From: a virus
DNA: 26,402 nt
IMG/VR virus record: IMGVR_UViG_3300036760_000733
Location: 1-26,402 of that record
Strand: one strand, 5' to 3'
The notes under the pieces were generated by a model. The model did not search any database. It saw only the letters and a program-made list of their open reading frames with translations, and was not told the DNA's origin. Below are positions 7,498 through 15,671 of this stretch, piece after piece (the first letter of the stretch is position 1; each line of letters starts with the position of its first letter). Both the position numbers and the translations under genes were made by a program.

Positions 7498-8445
7498 ATG
7501 CCGTATACCTATCGCGGATGGACGCTAAATAGCTACAGGGATTTCCCTAACTATGACCGTGAAGCTGCTATCCATCAAGGCATATTGAGTAAGCTGCCTG
7601 TGTATGGGTCGTCCTACGTAAGCTCGGAGCACTATCATGCTCGTCTATCTACTCCCACAGCGGGTACTCCTGTGATGACAGTAGATGATTCCTCTAACGT
7701 GACTCTACCTAACCTTGTGCCAGGGCTGCTGGCGGTAGACACAAATCATAATATGTACTCGGTTACGGGAGGTGTCACTGGACTATCAGCGAGTCAGGTG
7801 TCTTATGCAATAGGATCTCATCCATCATTTACATCAGTACAAAATGCGCTCGATTATTTGCTTTATGTACCAGCAGCTATCAGCTCGTTCACAAATAACG
7901 CAGGTACTGTTTACAAAGGATCTACTGTCACAGGATTTACGGCTAATTGGGCAGTCTCGGGCACGATCACTGCTCAGACGCTCACGGGTAAAACTCCTGC
8001 GCTTGGAGATCGTACAGCTACGTATACTGGACTATCTCTGACTACAGACACATCGTATACTCTGACAATATCCGACGCTGTCTCATCTCCAGTGGATACC
8101 GCTATCAGTACTATCTATTTCAGGTTGAGAAAATATTACGGCGTATCGGCATCGGCTACTCCTGACAGCGCTGCTATAAAATTCGGTACTGCTGTAGCCA
8201 GTATAAATACAAATGCGTCACGTGCGCTGGCATCGGTGAGCATTACTCCTGGTGGAAACTATCCATACTATGCGTTTCCTTCGGCGTGGGGAGTCGTGTC
8301 TCTACTAGTAAATGGATTTGCTACCGTGTGGAATGTCACTACTGTGAGTATTACCAGCATAGAAGGCGACACTGAAAATTATACGTGCTATACGTCTCCT
8401 AATCAGGTGGTAGGAGATATAACGCTGGTAGCAAACGCTGCATAA
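7498..8445 (+). CDS. Tail fibre / baseplate appendage protein with a beta-sandwich domain
   Basis: A 315-residue protein with strong AAGGAG six bases before ATG. The first 60 residues (MPYTYRGWTLNSYRDFPNYD, then a Tyr/Ser-rich stretch) look like an attachment head. Residues about 65-125 include LPNLVPGLLAVDTNHNMYSV and a helix SFTSVQNALDYLL seen in phage fibres. Residues about 130-215 form an Ig-like or fibronectin-like sandwich (ISSFTNNAGTVYKGSTVTGF followed by Thr-rich strands), and a final 95-residue strand-rich domain probably faces outward. Virion location follows from the operon. The receptor is unknown. Confidence 0.65.
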   Translation: MPYTYRGWTLNSYRDFPNYDREAAIHQGILSKLPVYGSSYVSSEHYHARLSTPTAGTPVMTVDDSSNVTLPNLVPGLLAVDTNHNMYSVTGGVTGLSASQVSYAIGSHPSFTSVQNALDYLLYVPAAISSFTNNAGTVYKGSTVTGFTANWAVSGTITAQTLTGKTPALGDRTATYTGLSLTTDTSYTLTISDAVSSPVDTAISTIYFRLRKYYGVSASATPDSAAIKFGTAVASINTNASRALASVSITPGGNYPYYAFPSAWGVVSLLVNGFATVWNVTTVSITSIEGDTENYTCYTSPNQVVGDITLVANAA

Positions 8446-8460
8446 CAAGGAGTTGTAAAA

Positions 8461-9261
8461 ATGGCTGCGATTCCCGGGACAGTAATCGGTGCTCCAATTG
8501 TACTGACCGACAGTGCAGACACATATCCTACTCATAAAGACATCTACGGTCTGGGTGGTCTCCGCACTGTAGCAGATACCACTGCGCGTGATGCTATACC
8601 AGCCGCACGTCGTCAGGAGGGTATGGTCGTCTACTGTCAGACGCCTGGTAAGTTTTACAAACTAAATGCTGGATTGACAACATGGAGTGAGCAGGCGTCT
8701 ATATCTGGTTTAGCTGAGCACATGCTGATGGTGGGTTTTACTGGAGGGACGTATACGCAATATACAGGATTGCAATTTAATCCTAAAGGCGGCTACGGTG
8801 ATGATCCTGAGTTGACAATTGGTACCACCGGCATGGGTACTAATTATTGTGCTCTGAATATCATGAATTACAATGGTACTGTGAATAGAATACAGACTGG
8901 CAGCAGCGATACTATGCGTATTCTGGGTCATCATAATGTTGAAATACTCGCTGGAGAAGACGGCGGCATCTCGGGCAATATAAGGCTAGAAACAGCGTCT
9001 GGTAGTATACATATAGATGCGGCGGGAGAGGCGCGTTTAAAAGGCACCACTGTGTCGGTATGCATAAATGATTCCGGCTGTCAATTTGCAGTCATATCCG
9101 GCTCACCGGTTGGTAGTGGAAGTGGCGCATGTCTAGGATTTTATACCACATCTCCAATAGCTAAGCCTGTCGTGAGCGGATCCAGGGCATCTAACGCTGC
9201 GCTCGCGTCTCTATTGACACAGCTCGCAAATCTCGGCCTGATCACAGACTCTACGTCGTAA
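8461..9261 (+). CDS. Virion structural / tail fibre protein
   Basis: A 266-residue protein preceded by AAGGAG. The N-terminal 80 residues hold a motif often found in phage tail appendages: IYGLGGLRTVADTTARDAIP followed by RRQEGMVVYCQTPGKFYKLN and a Trp, a small beta unit. The middle is Gly-rich and strand-rich (GEDGGISGNIRLETASGSIH), resembling a beta-helix shaft. The C-terminus (SNAALASLLTQLANLGLITD) is a short amphipathic helix that could trimerise. Position between two other appendage genes supports a baseplate or fibre role. No enzymatic motif is visible. Confidence 0.6.
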   Translation: MAAIPGTVIGAPIVLTDSADTYPTHKDIYGLGGLRTVADTTARDAIPAARRQEGMVVYCQTPGKFYKLNAGLTTWSEQASISGLAEHMLMVGFTGGTYTQYTGLQFNPKGGYGDDPELTIGTTGMGTNYCALNIMNYNGTVNRIQTGSSDTMRILGHHNVEILAGEDGGISGNIRLETASGSIHIDAAGEARLKGTTVSVCINDSGCQFAVISGSPVGSGSGACLGFYTTSPIAKPVVSGSRASNAALASLLTQLANLGLITDSTS

Positions 9262-9270
9262 GGGGATATT

Positions 9271-9894
9271 GTGCTAAAAATTCGTGTAGGATTACCGAGC
9301 TACGATGGAAACATTTTACCGCAGACTATCGACACTATAAATAAGTTGATAGACTGCAAAAAATGGGATATAGATTTTAGGAAAGTATTAGGCACGTATG
9401 TCTGTAAAGCGCGCAATGCCGCGGTGACATTGGATCTTTCTCACAAAAAGAAGCAGAAATACGACTGGGATTATTTCCTGAGTATGGATGCTGACATGAC
9501 ATTTTCACCAGAGAATGTAGAAAGATTAATAGCTCTCGATCTGGATATCGTGAGTATGGGATACCAGGGACGAGCGGGTTTATCTGCTAATAGAATAGTA
9601 TCGGGGCACTGGAATCCGCCTGGAGATATACCCGGGCTCTCTAATTTTGAGTGTTGGTTTCCTGTGTGGGATACAGGGCTCAAAGAGGCGGATTGGTGTG
9701 GGATGGGCGCATGCCTCATAAAGAAAAAAGTTTTCGAGACCATGGAGCATCCATATTTTCGTCACATAATAGTAGAGCACGGGGATTGCGCTAATGAAAT
9801 ATCTGAGGATATGAGTTTTTGTATAGGGGCTAAAGCCGCTGGTTTTAAAATCTGGGTGGATCTTAATAACCGAGCAGGTCACCTACAGCATTGA
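9271..9894 (+). CDS. GT-A fold (family 2-type) glycosyltransferase within the fibre operon
   Basis: A 207-residue protein starting at GTG with AAGGGG upstream. It has the order of a compact family 2 glycosyltransferase: first strand KIRVGLPSYDG, CKARNAAV around residue 45, the nucleotide-sugar and metal-binding DAD in FLSMDADM (residues 69-76), CGMGACLIKKKVFE (143-156), then ISEDMSFCIGAKAAGFKIWV (177-196) with an ED that may serve as catalytic base. No membrane segment is seen. It would transfer a sugar from a nucleotide-sugar donor in the cytoplasm. Its place among structural genes suggests virion protein decoration; modification of host envelope sugars is the alternative. Confidence 0.75.
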   Translation: MLKIRVGLPSYDGNILPQTIDTINKLIDCKKWDIDFRKVLGTYVCKARNAAVTLDLSHKKKQKYDWDYFLSMDADMTFSPENVERLIALDLDIVSMGYQGRAGLSANRIVSGHWNPPGDIPGLSNFECWFPVWDTGLKEADWCGMGACLIKKKVFETMEHPYFRHIIVEHGDCANEISEDMSFCIGAKAAGFKIWVDLNNRAGHLQH

Positions 9895-9900
9895 GATTCT

Positions 9901-10131
9901 ATGAGCGTCGACAGATATTTGGAGGCTCAACGTAGGGTCATCGAAATATCGAAATGGATAAAGGGCATCGAACTGCATTCGGATCCAGGAGATGAGTTCG
10001 TCCATCAGTGGGCTGATAGATTTGCAGCAGAGTTTTCTAAAAGGTGGCCCTCCAGTAAGTGTAAAGACTGCATACGAGACTGTGCTCACGAGTGCAAATC
10101 TTTTTGTGAGCGATATGAGAAGGCGGAATAA
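9901..10131 (+). CDS. Small Cys-rich protein of unknown function
   Basis: A 76-residue protein with a helical N-terminus (YLEAQRRVIEISKWIKGIEL) and a C-terminal cluster of five Cys spaced C-x2-C-x3-C-x3-C-x3-C (CKDCIRDC, then CKSFC). The cluster could bind zinc or an iron-sulphur centre. The ribosome binding site is weak, so translation may be coupled to the glycosyltransferase gene 6 bases upstream. It overlaps the first collagen-like fibre gene by one base (TAATG). I do not recognise the family. The context leaves open a chaperone or helper role in fibre folding or modification. Confidence 0.6.
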   Translation: MSVDRYLEAQRRVIEISKWIKGIELHSDPGDEFVHQWADRFAAEFSKRWPSSKCKDCIRDCAHECKSFCERYEKAE

Positions 10132-11978
10132 TGTCTTTGATAAATCCTATTAAATATACTGTATACGGAGCTGTAGAGCCTACGTCTCGTTTACCTGTGA
10201 TCGAGGTCACGAGCGACGGCATGGCCTACGGTACTGTAGAGATACAGTTGCCTATACAGGGCGCTATAGTCACTGCGTCTGTATATCATTTGATGCCTCC
10301 AACCACTGATGAGTCTCGGTGGACTCGGCTACAGCCAGATATAGCTGTAGGATATCCACAGTGCATAGCTCATACTACGATTCAATTGAGCACGGGTAAT
10401 TATGAGATAGCTTGGCAGTTTTTACCTTCAGAGACTCCGTATGATTTCCATGGTACATATTATTCTATAGAATTTTTCGTCAACCGATCAGGTACCGCGG
10501 AGACTCCTCAGTCTGATCCAAAAATAATTATCTCTATACACAACGAGATAGACACTACAGGTGTGACGGGGTACGCGGGTGTCACTGGTTATGACAGCGT
10601 ATATCAAGGGCCCGCAGGAGCTACAGGGGTAAGAGGGCCTACAGGATACCAAGGTATAACCGGTACACAGGGATTTACTGGATCCCAAGGATTTACTGGA
10701 GCGCAGGGCAGTACTGGATCCCAAGGATTTACTGGAGCGCAGGGCAGTACTGGATTGCAAGGCCCTACAGGATGTCAGGGTGTTACAGGTCATTATGGTG
10801 TGGATGGGGCCACGGGAGCTCAAGGATTTACTGGAGCTCAGGGGTTAGCAGGCTTTACTGGATTAATAGGACCTACTGGATTACAGGGCAATACTGGATC
10901 TCAGGGATTTACTGGATCTCAAGGAAATACAGGAATAGGTTCTACAGGTTTTACTGGATTACAGGGCAATACTGGATCTCAAGGGCAAACAGGCTCTCAA
11001 GGTAATACAGGATTAATAGGTAATACGGGTTCTCAAGGTAATACAGGATTAATAGGTAATACGGGATCTCAAGGAAATACGGGTTCTCAAGGAAATACGG
11101 GTTCTCAAGGAAATACGGGTTCTCAAGGGAATATGGGTTCTCAAGGTAATACGGGTTCTCAAGGAAATACGGGTTCTCAAGGGAATATGGGTTCTCAAGG
11201 AAATACGGGTTCTCAAGGGAATATGGGTTCTCAAGGTAATACGGGATCTCAAGGTAATACGGGATCTCAAGGTAATACGGGTTCTAAAGGAAATACGGGT
11301 TCTCAAGGAAATGCGGGTTCTCAAGGAAATACTGGATTAATAGGAGTCACTGGAGTACAAGGTAATACTGGACTCCAAGGTAATACTGGACTCCAAGGAG
11401 TCATGGGTTTACAAGGTATTACTGGAGTAAAAGGTCAAACTGGAGCACAGGGATATACAGGCGGACAAGGTTTACAGGGAGTTGCCGGTCCTGCAGGAGC
11501 TACGGGGGTACAAGGGGCGGCTGGTCCAGGATTGGCAACGCAGGTAGGTTATAATACATCCAACCAGACCACCATAACAGTGTATCCTGTAGCCGTAAAT
11601 GGTTTGTCAGTATCTATAGTAGCTAATAAAAATTATGTGTTTGAAGGATATGTGGCAATAAGCCGCAATTCTCAGGCAAGTGACGTTCTTTTAGGTTTAA
11701 CAGGCCCATCGTCTCCTAATTATGTTCAAATACGCACTTTCGGAACATATTATTATGTCTCCAATTACGTAGATGCGTTTTCTCTCTCTGGTCCTGGATT
11801 TACATGGGGTTTGTTGGCTCGTCCCCCCGCAGCAAACGTTATCCAATACTATTACATACAAGGCATGATACAAAATGGATCCTACTCGGGTACTGTACAG
11901 CTTCAATTTGGTATAAGCGGTGGTAATACGGCCACTATCTATAGATGTTCATACATAAAAGTAATACAGGTGAACTGA
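10131..11978 (+). CDS. Collagen-like tail fibre protein 1
   Basis: A 615-residue protein in three parts. Residues 1 to about 140 are a beta-rich head shared with the next gene (SLINPIKYT, then IEVTSDGMAYGT and IQLP), probably the virion attachment domain. Residues about 143-467 are uninterrupted Gly-X-Y triplets, with Thr very often in the third position and a run of 15 near-identical GSQGNT hexapeptides. Residues about 468-615 are a strand-rich C-terminal domain likely to trimerise and bind the receptor. The collagen part should form a trimeric triple helix. Few prolines occur, so stability would come from Thr, charge or glycosylation. AAGGCGG precedes the ATG. The stop overlaps the next gene by one base (TGATG). 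Confidence 0.85.
   Translation: MSLINPIKYTVYGAVEPTSRLPVIEVTSDGMAYGTVEIQLPIQGAIVTASVYHLMPPTTDESRWTRLQPDIAVGYPQCIAHTTIQLSTGNYEIAWQFLPSETPYDFHGTYYSIEFFVNRSGTAETPQSDPKIIISIHNEIDTTGVTGYAGVTGYDSVYQGPAGATGVRGPTGYQGITGTQGFTGSQGFTGAQGSTGSQGFTGAQGSTGLQGPTGCQGVTGHYGVDGATGAQGFTGAQGLAGFTGLIGPTGLQGNTGSQGFTGSQGNTGIGSTGFTGLQGNTGSQGQTGSQGNTGLIGNTGSQGNTGLIGNTGSQGNTGSQGNTGSQGNTGSQGNMGSQGNTGSQGNTGSQGNMGSQGNTGSQGNMGSQGNTGSQGNTGSQGNTGSKGNTGSQGNAGSQGNTGLIGVTGVQGNTGLQGNTGLQGVMGLQGITGVKGQTGAQGYTGGQGLQGVAGPAGATGVQGAAGPGLATQVGYNTSNQTTITVYPVAVNGLSVSIVANKNYVFEGYVAISRNSQASDVLLGLTGPSSPNYVQIRTFGTYYYVSNYVDAFSLSGPGFTWGLLARPPAANVIQYYYIQGMIQNGSYSGTVQLQFGISGGNTATIYRCSYIKVIQVN
10680..10751 (+). repeat. 36-bp tandem repeat, two copies, in fibre 1
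   Basis: Two exact 36-bp copies encode two identical 12-residue blocks of Gly-X-Y triplets. Perfect identity at the DNA level indicates recent duplication. Confidence 0.9.
11064..11333 (+). repeat. Fifteen 18-bp tandem units encoding GSQGNT-type hexapeptides
   Basis: The units are in frame, beginning GGA/GGT TCT CAA GG(A/G/T) AAT. Most encode GSQGNT; variants encode GSQGNM (three), GSKGNT and GSQGNA. Near-identity makes copy-number change by slippage or recombination likely, which would alter fibre length without a frameshift. Confidence 0.95.
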
Positions 11979-14900
11979 TGTCACTCATAAATCCTATCAA
12001 GTACACGATTTTCAATCAGGTAGTACCATCCTCTAAACTGCCTATCATAGAGGTCACGAGTGATGGTATGGCCTACGGTACTATAGAGATACAACTACCA
12101 CTGCCAGATGCTAATGCGGTGACTGCACGGGTATATCAGATAGCTCCTCCGACCACTGAGGAGACTCGGTGGTCTCGTCTACAGCCAGAGCTATACGCAT
12201 TATATCCTGCGTGCCTGTCGTGGACTACTACTCAGCTGAGTACGGGATATTTCAAAATCACGTGGCAGTTTCTTCCTGGTGTACTGCCGTATGATCTCAA
12301 TGAAGCGTTTTTCTCTCTGGAATTTTTTGTAGATGCTGATCAGGCGGCTCCAAAACTCATAGTAAAAATTTCCAATGCTATTGACTATACAGGGCTAACA
12401 GGATTTCATGGATATACAGGTCTTGATTCTATACATCAGGGTTGTACTGGAGTGCAGGGTGACACTGGAGTGCAGGGTGACACTGGAGTGCAGGGAGTGC
12501 CTGGGTCCGCTACAGGATATCAGGGCATTACGGGCTTACAGGGGGTTCAGGGACAGACTGGCTTGCAGGGAATAACTGGACAACAGGGCGCTGCTGGTAT
12601 TACGGGTCAGCAGGGTGTAGCTGGAATAACTGGTATCGCTGGTATTACTGGTCAGCAGGGTGTAGCTGGAATAACTGGTACCGTCGGTATAACAGGAAAT
12701 CAAGGATCTCAAGGGATTACAGGAATAAAAGGAATAACCGGGTCCCAGGGAGTTCAAGGTAATACTGGTCTACATGGTATCACTGGTTTACAAGCGATAA
12801 CTGGATATCAGGGAATAACTGGTCAGCAAGGATCTCAAGGGATTACTGGGACTATAGGAATTACTGGTCTACATGGTATCACTGGGTTACAAGCGATAAC
12901 TGGATATCAGGGAATAACTGGTCAGCAAGGAGTGCTCGGGATTACTGGGACTATAGGAATTACTGGTTTACAAGGTATAACAGGACAGCAGGCAGTTACT
13001 GGATTACAAGGCATTACTGGCTTGCAAGGATCTCAGGGTATCACTGGCATAGTAGGAGTCACTGGTTTTCAGGGAGTGCAGGGTATTGCTGGGAACATAG
13101 GAATTACTGGTTTTCAGGGAGTGCAGGGTATTGCTGGGAACATAGGAATTACTGGTTTACAGGGGGCGCAAGGAAACACTGGAGTAATAGGAATTACAGG
13201 CTACCAAGGAGTGCAGGGTATTACGGGAACTGTAGGAATAACTGGTTCCCAGGGAGTACAGGGAATAACAGGCTATCAAGCCATTACAGGTTTTCAAGGG
13301 CCTGCTGGTTTACAAGGGATAACAGGCATATCTGGGGTACAGGGAATAACTGGTTCGCAGGGCATAGACGGTATAGAAGGTATAACAGGCTATCAAGGTA
13401 TCGTAGGAAATACAGGATTAAATGGAGTCCAAGGTTTAACTGGACTCCAAGGTATTACTGGGGCTCAGGCAATAACTGGATTACAAGGCCCTACAGGTTT
13501 ATATGGAATTACGGGTGTGGAAGGAATTACAGGTCTTCAGGGCATAACTGGAAACGATGGTGTGCAAGGAATAACTGGATACCAAGGATCCCAGGGTATA
13601 ACAGGTTTAAATGGAATACAGGGGACAACAGGTACTATTGGTATAACTGGAAATGACGGTCCTAAAGGGATAACAGGAATTCAGGGCTCGCAAGGTAATA
13701 CAGGTTTGGACGGGGTACAGGGAGTGACAGGTAATCAGGGCTCGCAAGGTAATACAGGTTTGGACGGGGTACAGGGAGTGACAGGTAATCAAGGTTCGCA
13801 GGGGACAACCGGCATACGAGGAATCACAGGCATTGATGGCGTGCAGGGCACTACTGGACTATCTGGAGTAACAGGCCTATCTGGAATAACAGGTATCGAC
13901 GGAGTAGTAGGAATAACTGGTTCCGATGGAGTAAAGGGTTTAACTGGTGATCAGGGTAATCAAGGTGATACTGGAATTATAGGGATTACTGGTTCAGACG
14001 GAGTAAAAGGCATAACTGGAATAGGCGGTCTCAAAGGCGTAACTGGTATCGATGGTCTGCAGGGAATAACTGGCGAGCAAGGCACAACTGGACTAGACGG
14101 AATAGCTGGAATTACGGGTATAGCAGGGATTACTGGAGCTACCTCAGGTGCCACTGGCGTAAAGGGTGACACGGGATCTCAGGGTGATACTGGCTCACAA
14201 GGCAATACAGGATCTCAAGGTAATACTGGTTTACAAGGTGCCACAGGAATCCAAGGACTTACTGGATCTCAAGGACAGACTGGAGCTCAAGGATATACAG
14301 GCGCTCAGGGATATACAGGTACTATAGGAGTGACCGGTAGTCAGGGGATCGGAGGGTATGGCAGTCCTCTGTATTTCAAGAACACTGCCGCGGGAGTATC
14401 AGGATCGTTTGGGCCTCTGGAGTCTTTATTACGTATACCAGCTGCAGATGTTGAGCACACGGATACCGTCACTGTATCTAACGTGCAAGGATTCACAGGG
14501 TCTCTTTTAGGAGGCCATGGATACATCACATCCAATTCGTATCCTGCCACTACGATCATACCTGCTGGCACATGGACATTTTTCGTTTATGCCTCGACTA
14601 GTGCGGTGGGAGCACGTGATCCTCGTCTAAAAATAGAGGTTCTGAAATACTCTGCCGCAGGTGCAGAAACCTCACTATTTATCACAGCCAATAGTAGCCA
14701 GCTGACCACAAGCACTGTGCTCTATACGGTAACATACACACAGTCATCAGACATCACGTTGGTGACTACAGACCGTTTGATAACACGTGTATGGGGTATA
14801 CAGAACGGTAATAACCAGACCTGCGATATCACGTATTACTACGAAGGTACTGCGCATACGTCCTATATCACATCTCCTATTGGGATAGGTATTGCAGGAG

Positions 14901-15664
14901 TCACAGGAGTATCAGGAGCCACTGGTATCCAAGGTGCAACGGGAATGGGCGCGACGGGTATGGGCGGGACACAGGGAGTCACGGGTGCTGGTGGAGTACA
15001 GGGAATAACAGGTATCCAAGGCATAACTGGTGCCAATGGAATACAAGGCATCACGGGTACCAATGGAATACAAGGCATCACGGGTACCAATGGAATACAA
15101 GGCATCACGGGTACCGATGGAATACAAGGAGTCACCGGGCAGAGCGGTGTACAGGGAATCACAGGCCTACAGGGCGTTACTGGATATCAGGCTATCACAG
15201 GATCGCAGGGAATCCAAGGAATCACTGGCCAAGCTGGAGTGCAGGGGATAACGGGAATTCAATCTCCTACAGGGCCTAATGGAATAACAGGACCTGCTGG
15301 AGGAGCTACTGGATTACCTGGTGCTCAGGGAGTGACTGGAGTAGTTGGCTTCGCTTTGTATGATGCTGGTATGTGTACAGGTCTGAATAAAATAATAGAC
15401 TGGTCAAACGGTAAAAAACAGACAGTTGCTCTTAATACTGGATGCACAGGATCCTACGTAGGATTTGCCAATTCTATTACTGGGGCCAATACCACGTTAG
15501 TGGTTACTGCGAGTGTAGCAGCTGGTATAAAAGGATTCACAGGAGTATATTGGCCAGGAGGAGTCGCTCCAACACTCTCAGCTACTGTTGCGTATGTTGA
15601 TCTGTTCGGTTTTTTCTATGATGGTACACACATCTATGGTATGGCATCGTTAGGTATGCGTTAG
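11978..15664 (+). CDS. Collagen-like tail fibre protein 2 (long, two collagen arms)
   Basis: A 1228-residue protein starting at ATG 11978, chosen because it aligns with the paralogous start MSLINPIKYT of fibre 1; an in-frame ATG at 11945 would add residues inside the previous gene. Domains: attachment head 1 to about 140; first collagen arm about 143-790, dominated by GIT, GIQ and GVQ triplets; non-collagen beta domain about 791-970; second collagen arm about 974-1124; C-terminal domain to 1228. It is therefore a knobbed fibre with an internal globule. Thr is the commonest third-position residue. Several in-frame DNA repeats show continuing expansion. It probably forms a homotrimer and contacts the cell surface. 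Confidence 0.85.
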   Translation: MSLINPIKYTIFNQVVPSSKLPIIEVTSDGMAYGTIEIQLPLPDANAVTARVYQIAPPTTEETRWSRLQPELYALYPACLSWTTTQLSTGYFKITWQFLPGVLPYDLNEAFFSLEFFVDADQAAPKLIVKISNAIDYTGLTGFHGYTGLDSIHQGCTGVQGDTGVQGDTGVQGVPGSATGYQGITGLQGVQGQTGLQGITGQQGAAGITGQQGVAGITGIAGITGQQGVAGITGTVGITGNQGSQGITGIKGITGSQGVQGNTGLHGITGLQAITGYQGITGQQGSQGITGTIGITGLHGITGLQAITGYQGITGQQGVLGITGTIGITGLQGITGQQAVTGLQGITGLQGSQGITGIVGVTGFQGVQGIAGNIGITGFQGVQGIAGNIGITGLQGAQGNTGVIGITGYQGVQGITGTVGITGSQGVQGITGYQAITGFQGPAGLQGITGISGVQGITGSQGIDGIEGITGYQGIVGNTGLNGVQGLTGLQGITGAQAITGLQGPTGLYGITGVEGITGLQGITGNDGVQGITGYQGSQGITGLNGIQGTTGTIGITGNDGPKGITGIQGSQGNTGLDGVQGVTGNQGSQGNTGLDGVQGVTGNQGSQGTTGIRGITGIDGVQGTTGLSGVTGLSGITGIDGVVGITGSDGVKGLTGDQGNQGDTGIIGITGSDGVKGITGIGGLKGVTGIDGLQGITGEQGTTGLDGIAGITGIAGITGATSGATGVKGDTGSQGDTGSQGNTGSQGNTGLQGATGIQGLTGSQGQTGAQGYTGAQGYTGTIGVTGSQGIGGYGSPLYFKNTAAGVSGSFGPLESLLRIPAADVEHTDTVTVSNVQGFTGSLLGGHGYITSNSYPATTIIPAGTWTFFVYASTSAVGARDPRLKIEVLKYSAAGAETSLFITANSSQLTTSTVLYTVTYTQSSDITLVTTDRLITRVWGIQNGNNQTCDITYYYEGTAHTSYITSPIGIGIAGVTGVSGATGIQGATGMGATGMGGTQGVTGAGGVQGITGIQGITGANGIQGITGTNGIQGITGTNGIQGITGTDGIQGVTGQSGVQGITGLQGVTGYQAITGSQGIQGITGQAGVQGITGIQSPTGPNGITGPAGGATGLPGAQGVTGVVGFALYDAGMCTGLNKIIDWSNGKKQTVALNTGCTGSYVGFANSITGANTTLVVTASVAAGIKGFTGVYWPGGVAPTLSATVAYVDLFGFFYDGTHIYGMASLGMR
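12764..12961 (+). repeat. 99-bp tandem repeat, two near-identical copies, in fibre 2
   Basis: Two adjacent 99-bp copies (12764-12862 and 12863-12961) encode 33-residue blocks of Gly-X-Y triplets and differ at only a few bases. Confidence 0.85.
13061..13150 (+). repeat. 45-bp tandem repeat, two exact copies, in fibre 2
   Basis: Copies at 13061-13105 and 13106-13150 are identical and in frame, encoding 15-residue collagen blocks. Confidence 0.9.
13681..13788 (+). repeat. 54-bp tandem repeat, two exact copies, in fibre 2
   Basis: Copies at 13681-13734 and 13735-13788 are identical and in frame (18 residues each, around GNTGLDGVQGVTGNQ). Confidence 0.9.
15032..15139 (+). repeat. 27-bp tandem repeat, four units, in fibre 2
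   Basis: Units encode the nonapeptide (A/T)NGIQGITG. Units 1-3 are nearly identical in DNA; the fourth is diverged (TDGIQGVTG). They lie in the second collagen arm. Confidence 0.9.
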
Positions 15665-15671
15665 GAGTAAT

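Noticed and set aside
11049-11324. Long antisense frames across the collagen repeats (Thr/Arg- or Pro-rich)
   Set aside because: They are mirror readings of the Gly-X-Y repeats, have no ribosome binding sites, and show no protein-like composition.
11945-11977. ATG at 11945 as the start of the long collagen fibre
   Set aside because: The ATG at 11978 aligns with the paralogous fibre's start and overlaps the previous stop by one base; the upstream extension would be unrelated to the head domain.
10680-15139. Clustered short repeats considered as a CRISPR array
   Set aside because: The repeats are in-frame coding units without unique spacers, and no cas genes are nearby.
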